Part shown: positions 1 through 10,067 of the stretch, one piece after another
How the letters are laid out: each line of letters starts with the position of its first letter
Numbering within the stretch: position 1 is the stretch's first letter
From: Platanthera guangdongensis
Lineage: Eukaryota > Streptophyta > Magnoliopsida > Asparagales > Orchidaceae
NCBI GenBank assembly: GCA_039583875.1
Contig: CM077152.1
Coordinates: 17,781,059 to 17,845,058 of the forward strand
Length of the DNA: 64,000 bases
Direction: 5' to 3'
Position numbers and translations under genes: made by a program
The notes under the pieces: generated by a model
The model's database searches: none
Seen by the model: only the letters and a program-made list of their open reading frames with translations
Told to the model about the DNA's origin: nothing

Positions 1-562
1 ACACAGCCCGCCTTCAGAACTCCACTCTTCTTAATTACTACTTAACTAGCTTCCCCCTCTAATCCCCCACCCGCCTTGGCCTACCTGAGTTTCCAACCCC
101 CCTTCCAAATCCCCTCTAATCCCCCAGTCCGAGCTCTCTTAATTGTTGTTTTCCCTTCACAACATCAGAAATTAAAGATTACAGTAGTCTTGCAGCTTCG
201 TACAACCACGAGTCCTCTTCCAGCTAGCCTTTGTGCAACCTCCCATCACCTCTCCGGCCACCAACACCTTCACAAGGATTCTTCGAGCCTCCTATCCCAT
301 AAGTATTGTGAGTTTCAGTTTGGTCGCATTGATTTTTTAGAGTCAAATTGTGTGCTTATTCCCTGTTTTGGATTATTACTTTGTAATTGTTGTCCACAAG
401 TCTCTTATGACAGGTTAGGACTTGATTGCTTGTGTGTAGTGGTTTTCTCGCACTCTTACATATATATACCACATTACATGTTTCCCTATTTTGGAGCTCA
501 GGTTGATTGTGGCTTGTCTTTAATATTATTTATAAATTTAATTATTACAAGTTTAGTTTGCC
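1..562. other. Left flank, unassigned
   Basis: CT-rich then AT-rich DNA left of the RE1 target-site duplication. The only long open frame (76-573) has no ATG start and no recognisable protein, so I call no gene. Nothing else is recognisable here. Confidence 0.5.
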
Positions 563-567
563 GGCAT

Positions 568-1298
568 AGTTGAAGCCAAAATCTGAGTTCGACAAGAGTT
601 CGAAAAATAGGGGCGTAGCCAACACCTACTCGTCTCAAGCTCTGACCTCCGACTGGTCGTGAAGGACTAAAAACTGACTCAATGCCTCAGCAGGGAGGTC
701 TCGCCGCTTACCCGGAAGATCTCTGAGAGCTTCCCCTCCAAAGCCTAAAGCTGGGCTTGGAGCTCCTCAGAAAGCACAGACAAATTCTCTCAAGTCCCGG
801 GCCAAAGTTCCTCTGCTTCTGAAGAACCTCTATGGGTCTATTTATAGTTTTTGAGTTGGATCTGCAAATAACCATACCGGGCTGACATGAAAATACCAGA
901 ATACCCCTGGTTGGGTCTGCTAACAGCCAAACTCTGCTGTTCTGAGGAGTTATATGCAGGCCACCATAGGCAAAAGGGTAAAATTACCCGGGGTAGAAAA
1001 GTAAAATTCCCCTGGGGCCTAGATTTGTCAAAATGGTCTTTCTTCTAAATGGCGAGTGGGGGAGTATCTCTCGGCGAGACGAATCTTCCTCCCGTCTCGC
1101 CAATCTTATATGTCGTGAGGTCTTCTCGCGGTCATAGGCCTTCTCGCGCCCTCCGGAGGGGCGTCTCGCCTACTGCAGAGGCTATTTATCTCGCCACCTG
1201 CGAGTGGACCACATGTTCCCACTCGCCCATCAATTCCACTCGCCTGCCTCGTCTATTTCGCGCTTTGAGGTCCTCTCGCGAGCCCGAGGTTGTATACA
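568..1298 (-). repeat. RE1 3' LTR
   Basis: About 731 bp, direct repeat of 11025-11754. The right copy shows the canonical TG...CA ends; here the first base has changed to give AG. The right part (about 1050-1298) holds at least six TCTCGC hexamers in U3. A TATA-like TATTTATAG lies near 840-850, read on the minus strand. Confidence 0.92.
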
Positions 1299-1313
1299 AT
1301 CCCCGCTTTTTTC
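1299..1313 (-). promoter_or_regulatory. RE1 polypurine tract
   Basis: On the minus strand this reads GAAAAAAGCGGGGAT and abuts the 3' LTR. That is where a plus-strand-primer polypurine tract is expected, and it confirms the minus orientation. Confidence 0.75.
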
Positions 1314-1417
1314 GAGATTATTCTAAGCTTGGAAAGAACATCCAACTGAGACTCGCTATTAATACATATTTATTGACGTATTTATGAGAGAATCTTCTGG
1401 GTCCCCCCATCAAAACC

Positions 1418-1425
1418 TATAAATA
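1418..1425 (+). promoter_or_regulatory. TATA box of aORF1
   Basis: TATAAATA lies 69 bp before the ATG at 1494 and points opposite to gag-pol. It overlaps an earlier in-frame ATG at 1425, which could not be inside a transcript started from this box. The 1494 start is therefore preferred. Confidence 0.6.
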
Positions 1426-1493
1426 TGGGATTCCTATCCCGAATAGAGGCTGCCCCTTTGCACACCTCCTCCTTCCTTGCAGCACTGTTCATC

Positions 1494-2474
1494 ATGTCTC
1501 ACAGCCAGAGCTTTCGCGAGCGCCTTGCCAAAGTGCGCCGACAGAACAAGGTCGTCGTGGCTGCTTACACCTCAACCCTAGTTCGCCCCCTTCCTTCTGT
1601 TTCATCCTCTCCCTCTCGCCTGAAGGGGGTAAAATCTGGGGGGCCCTCTTCCCCTATCGAGGGGCCTTCTCGCGTGGTGCTGGAGACCTGCCCCACCCCG
1701 CCTCCCGCATCTCCCAAAGAGAAAGGGGTGAGCTCTCGCTTCTGTCTTTATTTCTATCTTTATTATTCCTTCAATATTTGCAGCTCTGTTAATTATTTGT
1801 CTCAGGGAGCCCTCGCGGCTTCGCAACGACCAGAGAGCCCGCAAGACGACTCTGTCGTCCATCGTGAAGATTCTGACTTGCAACCACTTTCTACTCCTCC
1901 AACTACTCCTCCCAGCGAGAGGAACGAACCTTCTCAGGCTGTCGGGACCTCTCGTCCCCCTGGTAAGGAATCTTCCCTCTCGCTTCGTTGTCCCAATCGC
2001 TACTCTCACACCCTCTTGCGGGAGCCGCTCTCACCCTGCTCCTTTACTTCTTTCGCAGACGCCCAGACCGACTCGCCTGCAGAGGAGCACCCGGGGCAAC
2101 CTGTCGTCCCGCCTCTTCCTCCCCTTGAAGGGATTGAAGATTTTCTTGGCGACCCTGCGAACCCGGCGGAAATGAGGCGCAAGACTGCCGAGCTGTTCCA
2201 AAAACACGCGTGCATCATCCACTCGCTGGCGCTAGATAAGCAGGCGGCGGATAGGCGCATCGAGTGGCTAGAGAGCGAGTGCGCTCGTCTATCTTCTAAG
2301 ACTAGCGCCGAGTTAGATGTTGATGGCACCAACCCTGACGCCAGCATCAATGAGACTGACATGCAGCTCTGTCTCGCGCGCCATGGGCTTGAGTTCGTTC
2401 GCGCCTTCCACTCGCGCAGTAGACCTCCCTGCGCGGGAGCTTGTGGTGGCCGCTGGCAATGGCACCCGTACTGA
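1494..2474 (+). CDS. RE1 antisense gene 1 (aORF1), function unknown
   Basis: One continuous frame runs from ATG 1494 (in a CATC-ATG context) to TGA 2472. Two short T-rich segments look like introns that happen to be multiples of three: 1728-1805 (GGTGAGC donor, TCTCAG acceptor) and 1963-2058 (GGTAAGG donor, TTTCGCAG acceptor). The predicted protein is rich in Ser and Pro at the N-terminal half. Its later part is charged and helical (around 2170-2310) and looks coiled-coil. The last about 40 codons look out of frame, so the C-terminus may be shifted. It sits between integrase and the 3' LTR, opposite to gag-pol, in the place where Retand elements carry additional ORFs. I do not recognise a catalytic domain. 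Confidence 0.55.
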   Translation: MSHSQSFRERLAKVRRQNKVVVAAYTSTLVRPLPSVSSSPSRLKGVKSGGPSSPIEGPSRVVLETCPTPPPASPKEKGVSSRFCLYFYLYYSFNICSSVNYLSQGALAASQRPESPQDDSVVHREDSDLQPLSTPPTTPPSERNEPSQAVGTSRPPGKESSLSLRCPNRYSHTLLREPLSPCSFTSFADAQTDSPAEEHPGQPVVPPLPPLEGIEDFLGDPANPAEMRRKTAELFQKHACIIHSLALDKQAADRRIEWLESECARLSSKTSAELDVDGTNPDASINETDMQLCLARHGLEFVRAFHSRSRPPCAGACGGRWQWHPY

Positions 2475-2780
2475 AGGTCGTCCGTCTCGCCCCTTCTCTT
2501 TTATTTTCTCTGAATGATGTAATAATCAAATAATGTTGTGTGCTGCTTGCTGTCTCGCTGGTATTGTCAGAACTTGATATCCGCTGATTGCGGGACGGTA
2601 TTTGAATATATATATATTTTATTGCTGGTTTAAATACTCTTTAATTTCTTTTAATCACTGTCTCATGATTGCGACTGACCACGCTAATCGAGGTTTTTTA
2701 GGAGATAGTGTAAAACGCCGGCCGGCCCTCCCTCTCCCTCTGTACCTTTTCCCGCGCATTAATCATTTCACCATATTTGC

Positions 2781-2788
2781 TATAAATA
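2781..2788 (+). promoter_or_regulatory. TATA box of aORF2
   Basis: TATAAATATT lies about 190 bp upstream of the aORF2 ATG at 2979. It is the same TATAAATA core found before aORF1. The leader in between contains at least six TCTCGC hexamers. Confidence 0.55.
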
Positions 2789-2978
2789 TTCCGGCCCTGG
2801 ATGAGATGGATATCCGCGTCTATTACTCTTGTTGCCCAAGTTCTTGCTTCCTTGCTTTAGCCGTCTCGCCGATTCTTCTCGCGCTTCTCTCCCGACCTTC
2901 TCGCCGGTCTTCTTTCTTATTACTCCATTCTCTCCCCTTCTCGCCTAAAACCGTCTCGCCAACACCGTCTCGCCAAGG

Positions 2979-4968
2979 ATGGGAAAGAAGAGAGTCGAGG
3001 AAGGCAAGGGGCGCAGCCGCTGCGGGAAGCGGTTCACTGACCACGACTTCCCGCTCGGCAGGCTTCCTGAAGAAGACTACCGCGGATTCGTCCGCGACTA
3101 CCTGGCGGAGGGGATCGACTTGCGGCCTCCCAAAGTTGGCGAGTCCATCAACACTTACTACCCGGGAGAGCTCACTTTCCCCGTCTCGCACTTTGAGGCG
3201 GGGTTGAGGCTGCCTCTATGGCCTGAGGTAAAACAAGTTTTCAAATACTTCGGCGTCGTCCCGGCGAAGTTCATCCCGAATGTTTTTTCGGTGTTGATCG
3301 CCTTTGCCTGCTATATGCGCCGGGAGCGCATCAAGTTCAGCTTGACGGTCTTCTGCAAGCTCTTTATCTACCACGCCAACGCTGATGGCGTCTCGTACTT
3401 CACCGGCCAAGGGCTCAAGGTATACGAGACGCCCAACAAAAATCACCACTGGCTCACGCGGTTCATCTTCATCCGCGGCGACCGTGGTTACTTCGGGGGC
3501 ATCCCGCTCGCGCCGGTGTCTCCCCCAGAAAGCTTTGATGCCACCTCGCAGGTCAGCGGTCCAGAGAAGCTGCTGTATGAATATTTTGTCGGCAAGAACT
3601 TCGAGGTCAACTACCTGCGGCGTGGCCTCGACTCGTTGTCTCCGGTACTCCCTCGTGAAGGTACTCTCTCTTTTCTGTCTCGCAGTGTCTGATTGCTTCT
3701 CCGTCTCGCCTTCTCATCGCCTTTGTTTGTCTTTCAGGGGAGCGAGTAGTGCCAGCCTATCCTCCATACAAAAGCAACATCCACCCTTCCAAGGGCCTTG
3801 ATCTCGCCAACGCGGCAGCTGAGGCGGCGAGAGGGTCCCTGACTCCTGCCCCTCTCAAGAGGCCTCCAGGCGACGCGGTGCCCTCTCGCTCCAGCCCTCC
3901 AAAGAAAATGAAGAAGGTTGTGGTGGTCTCCAAGGGGAAGAAGAAGATGACCCCAAAGGAAAAGGAGATATCGGGGTCCTTGAGCCCTATCTCTTTGGGG
4001 TCTCAATTGCCCCGCTCGTCTCGCCAACAGGCCGTCTCGCCTGCTCGCCAACAGGTCGTCTCGCCTACTCGCGAGACGGCACTCCCCAATCAACCTGCTG
4101 CCGCCTCCAATCAACCAGTCGCTATTGCCTCTCGCGAAGGCACTTCCTTCAGCCGTCCCGCCCCCTCTTCCCACATGAATTATAACTTGGGCCCCGCGGT
4201 TTCCGATGCAGCTGGGGACCCGGTTCTGCTGTGGGGGCGGGACGCCAACCGCGTCTCCATCTCCACCCTCCTTCCCCCTTGGAAGGAGCAAGCGGAGCCC
4301 ACCAGTCATGCATTTGCCGTGGGATACAGCCTCTACGGTGGTCTCGACGCAGTCTCCCCTGAGAGCGAGTCTACGCGAGACCTTGTTATGAAGTCCTCAC
4401 ATGCCCAGATGCGGGCTTTGGAGTTCTCGCACCGCGCCGCGCGCCGTCTGATATATATCAACAAAAAATGGTCAGAGGCGAGACGAGCCTGGCGACGGAG
4501 CGGGAGCGGTCAGAAGATCTCGCCAAGAGGTTGTTTGATGCCGAGAGCCTCCTCGCCAAAGCCCAAGGCGGAGTGGTAAAGCCCAATCCTTACTTTTTTC
4601 CTCCAAAAGCTTTTTACTAATAGTCTGACGTCTCGCAGGATGCCGAGACGGCGGAGCGGCTGCGCTCGCGAGCAGCGGCCCTGGAGGAGGAGGTCAAGGA
4701 CTTAAAAGCCCAGAATACTCGCCTCCAGGCCGACGTTGCGTCATCGTCTCGCCGCGAGCCCTTTCGAACACCTCCGCTGCACTATTCTTTTAACGAGGTC
4801 GAGGAGCAATGCCGAGATGCTGGCATCAGGGCCGCGGAGCTAATCCTGAAGATGATGAAGGACCTAGGGGTTGTGAAGGACAATTCAGAAACGGTGACCG
4901 TTCGCGACCTGGTCCCCCAGCTCTTTGGCGAGGAGAGCGAGGATTCTTCATCCGGCGAGGAGGAATGA
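2979..4968 (+). CDS. RE1 antisense gene 2 (aORF2), putative gypsy-type transposon protein with coiled-coil tail
   Basis: Exons inferred by eye are 2979-3660, 3738-4575 and 4639-4968. Introns run GTACTC...TTTCAG and GTAAAG...TCGCAG, and each junction keeps frame. The first exon (about residues 60-200) resembles the 'putative gypsy type transposon' domain (Transposase_28): a Leu/Pro-rich start, then Y-F-G-V-x-P, P-N, and a helical segment before a G-Y-F-G-like turn. Exon 2 has a Lys-rich, nuclear-signal-like stretch near 3900-3970. Exon 3 is coiled-coil and ends in an acidic Ser/Glu tail. A likely 1-base loss in the A run near 4465 shifts frame late in exon 2, because the helical reading resumes in the next frame and joins exon 3. 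Function is unknown. It is encoded opposite to gag-pol, as known in Retand elements. Confidence 0.65.
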
Positions 4969-5390
4969 CGCGGCACCTCCACGATCCAGAATCCCTCTCT
5001 CCTCTTCCTTCTGTTGCTGCTTGTAAAACTAAGACAATCTTTTTTGAGCCTTTTTGTGTTACATAAAGATGATCAAATGTACACGTTATTTGTTATTTTA
5101 TTCTTTATTATGCGAAATGAATTTCTGGTTTGCTGTGTCCTGCGAGACGGTGCTATCCACTCGTCTCGCCGTCTCGCCTTTATTCTTTACATGTCGCCTT
5201 ATTTTGCTTACTGCGAGACGATATTTTGATGCGCTCAAGTACGCGAGAAGGTGCTACCCCCTGTCTCGCGGCCTTGCCGGAGAGTTGGCCCTGGTTGCGG
5301 GTCATCACTTCCTTTACCTTTGCGCGTGAGATTCAAATGGCGTAACCTTCTCGGCTCGCCTCAAGGTATTCCCGTTCTTAGGACCTTCTC
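4969..5390 (+). other. aORF2 3' region, convergent with integrase end
   Basis: No ORF. AT-rich sequence with T runs after the aORF2 stop probably holds its poly(A) site. The 3' end of the integrase reading (minus strand) reaches about 5400, so the two transcription units converge here. Confidence 0.45.
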
Positions 5391-5624
5391 AACGATATAA
5401 GGCTCTTCCCAATTTGGGTTGAGCTTGCCCACGGGGGCGGACCTCCCCGCAGCATCAACCTTCTTTAGTACCAGATCGCCTTCTGCAAATTATTTGACCC
5501 TGATATGTTTGTCGAAGTATCTTGTCATCCGTCGCTTGACCCCTTCATGTCTGATAGTTGCCACGTCGTGCAGCTCTTCCACCATGTCCAGTGAGAGGCG
5601 TAGGCCTCCTTCATTCTCTACCCT

Positions 5625-6239
5625 CTAAGCTTCATCTCCATCACCTGCAACCACAACTCGTGGGGATCGGACCTCAAATTCCACAGGCAGGACCGCCTCA
5701 CACCCATGGGAAAGTTTGAAGGGGGTCTCGTCGGTGGCCGTGTTTGGGGTTGTCCGCAAGACCCACAAAACTGAGGGGAGCTGCTCTACCCAGCTCCCCC
5801 TCAAGTTCTTCACCTTCTTCTTGAGCAGGTTCACGATAATTTTGTTAGCCGCCTCCACCTGGTCGTTGCTCCTGGAGTGGTGGACGGAGGCAAACCTGAG
5901 GTCGATGCCCAGCTGGGTGTAGAAACTTATAAACTCCTCGCTTGCAAATTGAGGACCATTGTCCGTGACAATGGCCTGAGGCAGCCCGTGCCTGCAGATG
6001 ATCTCCCCCCAAACGAAGTTCCTGATAACTTGGGAGGTGACTTTTGCCAGCGCCTTAACCTCCAGCCACTTTGAGAAGTAATCGATCATAACCAGGAGAA
6101 ACCTCCTTTGCCCACTAGCTGGAGGGAAAGGCCCAACCAAATCCATCCCCCAAATAGCGAACGGCCACGGTGTCGTGATGCTTCGGAGCCTCTGAGCTGC
6201 CTGAAGCTGTAGGGGGCGTAGAGCTGGCATTTTTGGCAC
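5625..6239 (-). pseudogene. RE1 integrase (broken)
   Basis: This is the retroviral-type integrase core. The first catalytic Asp lies in WGMDLVGPFP, the second in TDNGPQF, and Glu in QVEAANK. A CxxC pair of the N-terminal zinc-binding region (CQKCQ) can be read at about 6245-6265 in a neighbouring frame, so a frameshift separates it from the core. Weak similarity continues past the stop at 5625 to about 5400 with an internal stop. It would insert element cDNA into chromosomes. It follows the RNaseH segment in the normal gypsy order. Confidence 0.85.
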
Positions 6240-6316
6240 CTCCTCGCAAACTACGCAGCATCCTTCCTTAGGGTGGGCCAGAAGTACCCCTGCCTGACCA
6301 CCCTTGCTTCCAACAT

Positions 6317-7729
6317 CTACCTCCGGAATGACTTAGAGTGCACCTCCTCCAGAATCTGTCGGGTCTCCCCTTCCGTTACGCATCGCGCTAGAAGACCCGA
6401 AAGCATTTTTCGATGCAAGTTCCCTTCATGCATGAGATAATGGGCCGCCTTATGCCGAAGGTTCTTTGCCTCCTTGATCCCCTCAGGGAGGTTGCCGGTG
6501 ACGAAGAAGGTTACGAAGGGATCTACCCATGAGGGTCTCTGATCCACTTCCATGAGCTCCCCTTCCTCGATCGCTGGATGGAACATATCAGTCAAGGTAC
6601 CCCCTCCCCGAGGTCCAAACTTGGCCAACCGATCGGCTGTTGTACTTCCTTCTGTTGGAATGTGCTGGATGGAGAAAGTCTGGAACCCCCCGATGATCGC
6701 CCTCACCTTGGACAAGTACTTCACAAGGGTGGGTTCCCGAGCCTCGAACTCTCCTCGAATTTGTGATGTCACCACCAGCGAGTCCGTGAAAGCCTCCACA
6801 TCCCGGATCTCAAGCTCCCTTGCCAAACGAAGGTCGGCTATCACGGCCTCGTACTCTGCTTGGTTGTTAGTTGCAGGAAAGTGCAAGACCACCGTCTGCT
6901 CTATGGTGACCCCCTGAGGACTTGTCAACACCACCCCTGCTCCGATGGAGTGCTTTCCCGAAGCCCCATCCACCGTCATCTTCCAAGCCTCCTGCGGCCG
7001 CGACTCCTCTGCCTCGACCTCCACAACGTAGTCTGCCAAGAAGTCGGCCACTACCTGCGCCTTGATGGAGAGTCTTGATACAAACGAGATATCGAACTCA
7101 CTCAACTCGATAGACCACTTGGCCAGTCTACCCGAGTGCTCCACTCCTTCAAAAATCTTACGGAGGGGATGGTCTGTCACCACCCTGATCAAGTGTGCTT
7201 GGAAATATGGCCGGAGCTTCCTGGCTGAGATGATCAAGGCGTACGCCAGCCTTTCTAAGATAGGGTAGCGAAGCTCTGCCTTCTTTAGGATCCTGCTAAC
7301 GTAATAGATTGGCAGCTGCTTCCTCCCCTCCTCCCTAACTAGGACAGAGCTCACTGCCTCTGCTCCCACTCCGAGATACAAGGTCAGATCCTTCCCCTCC
7401 TTCGGGCTTTGAAGTAGAGGAGCCAAGGAGAGCTGCCTCTTTAGCCCTTTGAACGCTTCTTCACATTCAGCAGTCCACTCGAATCTTTGATTACCCCGCA
7501 GTACCTTGAAAAATGATGAACATCTCTCTCCCGACCTAGAGAGGAATCTACTCAGGCCGGCCAGCTTAACTGTCAAGCGCTGCACCTCCTTAGCATTACG
7601 TGGCGACTCTAGCTCTAGGATGGCTTTTACCTTATCTGGGTTGGGTTCTACCACCTCCGGGGTCAGAAGATGTCCCAGGAACTTCCCACGGCTTGCCCCA
7701 AAAACACATTTTAAGGGGTTCAACCTCAT
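6317..7729 (-). pseudogene. RE1 RT thumb, RNaseH and second (archaeal-type) RNaseH
   Basis: A 470-codon open stretch. The first part is the RT connection (FLGHLL, then the RFEW region). Next comes a gypsy RNaseH with LYLGVGAEAVSSVL, altered from the usual D-A-S motif, and a TDHPLRK motif. From about residue 250 a second RNaseH-like domain appears: VDGASG, then NNQAEYEA, then TDSLVV. This dual-RNaseH layout is established for the Tat branch and assigns the lineage. It ends at a stop just before the zinc-binding part of integrase. Confidence 0.87.
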
Positions 7730-7756
7730 TTTGAACTTCCGCGAGGTGGCGAACGT

Positions 7757-8155
7757 CTACTTCAGATCTCGAAGGTGTGAGTCCACACCCTTGCTTTTAA
7801 CCATAAGGTCATCAACATAGACCTCCAGGTTCCTCCCCCTCTGGTCCTGGAAGACCTGATCTATCATGCGTTGGTATGTAGCACATGCGTTCTTCAACCC
7901 AAAAGGCATCATTTTATAGCTAAAGCACTCCTCCCTTGTGATGAAGGAGACGTTCTTGACGTCGGGAGGGTGCATTCGAATCTGGTGGTAACCTGAAAAA
8001 GCATCCAAAAAACTCATAATTGAAAAATCAACGGCTGAATCAACCAGCGCGTCGATTCGAGGCAGGGGGTAGCAATCTTTGGGGCACGATTTATTTAAAA
8101 GAGAAAAGTCAATACACATGCGCCATTTTCCCATTCCTTTTTTCACCATTACCAC
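7757..8155 (-). pseudogene. RE1 reverse transcriptase core
   Basis: Palm and finger motifs are plain: KWRMCIDF, then SFLDAFSGYHQI, then MMPFGLKNA, and the catalytic YVDD in VYVDDLMVKS. It is separated from the upstream RT segment and from the downstream thumb by frameshifts, so no intact RT can be made from this copy. Confidence 0.88.
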
Positions 8156-8541
8156 GTTGGAGACCCAGCCTGGATCTGCATCTCCGAGATGAAGCCGGCC
8201 TCCAAAAGCTTATTGACCTCCTCGCGAATTGGCTCTTCCAGCTTGGTTGCGATGGTCGTCATCTTCTGGCGTATGGGGCGCGTCTTGGGATCCAGGTTCA
8301 GGCGGTGGCAGGCCACATCCGCATCGATGCCCGACATGTCAGCCGTGATCCAAGCGAAGATGTCGACGTTGCTCTGGATGCAAGCCTGCACTCTCTCCTG
8401 GTCCTCGGGGCTCAGCCCCCCGCTGATCCGCACCTTTTGCACCTGTCCGGCGCTGGTGAAGACTTCCATCTCCACCACCTCCTCCGCCGGCTCCAGCCGT
8501 GACTGCTCCCAGTTGACCCTTGCCTCCTCTTCCTGCCCCAA
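8149..8541 (-). pseudogene. RE1 RT N-terminal segment
   Basis: Contains the pre-RT signature FAWITADMSGID followed by a Leu-Asp-Pro region and the RT entry region EEVNKLLEAGFI. It overlaps the next frame at 8149-8155, where the reading jumps to the core RT. The expected bases around the P-x-W-x-x-N region are disrupted. Confidence 0.8.
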
Positions 8542-8553
8542 CTCCTCTTCTCC

Positions 8554-9132
8554 TCATGTTCCCTCAACTTCCATCGCCTCCTCAAGGCTCTCACGTTGCT
8601 GCTGCTCAATCTCCACATCTCTCTGGGCCTCCCCCTCAGCTCCTTCTTCCACCTCCACCTGCCGACCCTCCTGCGGCTCCAACTCTTCGTCCCTCTGGAC
8701 CTCCTGCACATCTCCTCCCCGCTGCTCCTCCTCAATCTCCTCCCCTCCGACTTCCTCTTCGGCTTCCTCTCTCGCCTCCTCTAGGCTCATCTCCTCTCTG
8801 ACAACCTCTTCATGCGCCGTCATCTCCTTCTCCAACTCCTCTGCCTCTGTCATCCATGATATGGTGTTGACCGCCGTAACGTAGCACTGTCTTGCCACCT
8901 TTGGGTCCCCTCTGATCCTGACCTGCACCCCCCCATTGTTGAACTTGAGGCACTGATGAAACGAGGAGGGGACGCAGCGAAAGGCGCTGATGAGGGGGCG
9001 GCCAAAGATGGCGATATAGCTGCTCGGGGAGTCCACGATCACGAACCTGCAGTTCCATGACACGCCCCCCAACTTCACGTGCAACCCTACTCCCCCTTCC
9101 ACTTCCTTCCTCTCTCCTGAGAAACCGAACAA
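8554..9132 (-). pseudogene. RE1 protease C-terminal half plus Glu-rich linker
   Basis: The first half holds the end of the aspartic protease (SYIAIFGRPLI, the I-x-G-R-P flap-side motif, then a KFNNGG region). From about residue 95 it becomes an extremely Glu-rich stretch of about 95 residues before the RT segment begins. It is linked to the upstream protease active-site part by a stop and a frameshift around 9133-9150. Confidence 0.75.
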
Positions 9133-9146
9133 TGGTCCGTCCGAAG

Positions 9147-9851
9147 CTAGACTCTCTTGCCCTCAACCTGCATTTCATCGAAGGCCTTTTTGAAGATCAC
9201 ATTTACGGAGCTCCCGTTGTCCACTAGGATCTTGGAGACCGTGAAGTTTTCTACCGCCGTCTGGATCACCAAGGCGTCGCAGAACGGGTCTTCATAATCC
9301 GGCATATCCTCTGAAGAAAAGGTAATTTTTTCTTTCGGGGGTGGAGCCTGGGAGGTTGAGGCTACCCCCCTTCGGTACATGGTCTGTAGGCTACCCTTAC
9401 GAGCAGCCTCGATCCCAACTCCTCCGTGGATCACCATGATCCCTCCCCGGGTTCCTACATCCACCCGGTCCTCGCATCTATCCTCCGTCTCCCACTGCTG
9501 CACTTCCACGATCCTCACCGGCGGCTCCGGCCTCCTCACCCCCCTGGCTTCTCTCACTTCTAAGAACTCTGAGCAGGTGACCGTTGCGTGACCCTCCTCC
9601 TGATGGAAGTCACAGAAAGGCAACGCCACCCTACCCCTTCTTCTGTCTCCACCATCTCTCCTTCCAGCTCCTCCCCGAGCTATTCTCCTTCCTCCTCTAC
9701 CTCGACCAATCTCCATTGCCTCCTGCTGATGCTGTAAGCAATTCCTCGGCCCCTGCCTCCATGCCGGTTGATCGAACCTCCTTGGCTCGCGGAAGTTGTC
9801 TCTTCCCTGAAAACCTCCTCCTTGCTCATGGGGGAGACCCTCCTGAGGCAT
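9147..9851 (-). pseudogene. RE1 gag C-terminal part and protease active site
   Basis: Arg/Gly-rich gag tail, then a CX2HX4HX4C knuckle (CDFHQEEGHATVTC, about residues 83-96) as found in Tat gags. The protease active-site strand follows, ILVDNGSSVNVIF, with Asn in place of the usual Thr/Ser of D-T/S-G. The frame ends at a TAG. Further protease sequence continues in another frame. Confidence 0.78.
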
Positions 9852-9875
9852 CCAACCTATCCGGTTGTTCGGCTC

Positions 9876-10067
9876 TCAGGCCCCCCGTCCTTGATGTTGT
9901 CCCTGCAGCCCCTGACCTCGGGGTTCCTCTCTCCTTCTCTCTTCTCGATGCTCCCTCCGCCTTCTTGCTTCTGACTCCTTCACATCATCCTTCGCCAACC
10001 TGGCTAGCTTCCTTGCAAACGCCGGATTGGCCCTCTCGAAGTCTGTCTCATTTATCGCCCTCTCCAT
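9876..10067 (-). pseudogene. RE1 gag middle segment
   Basis: Continuation of gag after a 1-base change in the T run at about 10075. The sequence is helical, then Arg/Glu-rich, as in the region after the Retrotrans_gag domain. It reads toward the knuckle-bearing segment after another frame break. Confidence 0.65.
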
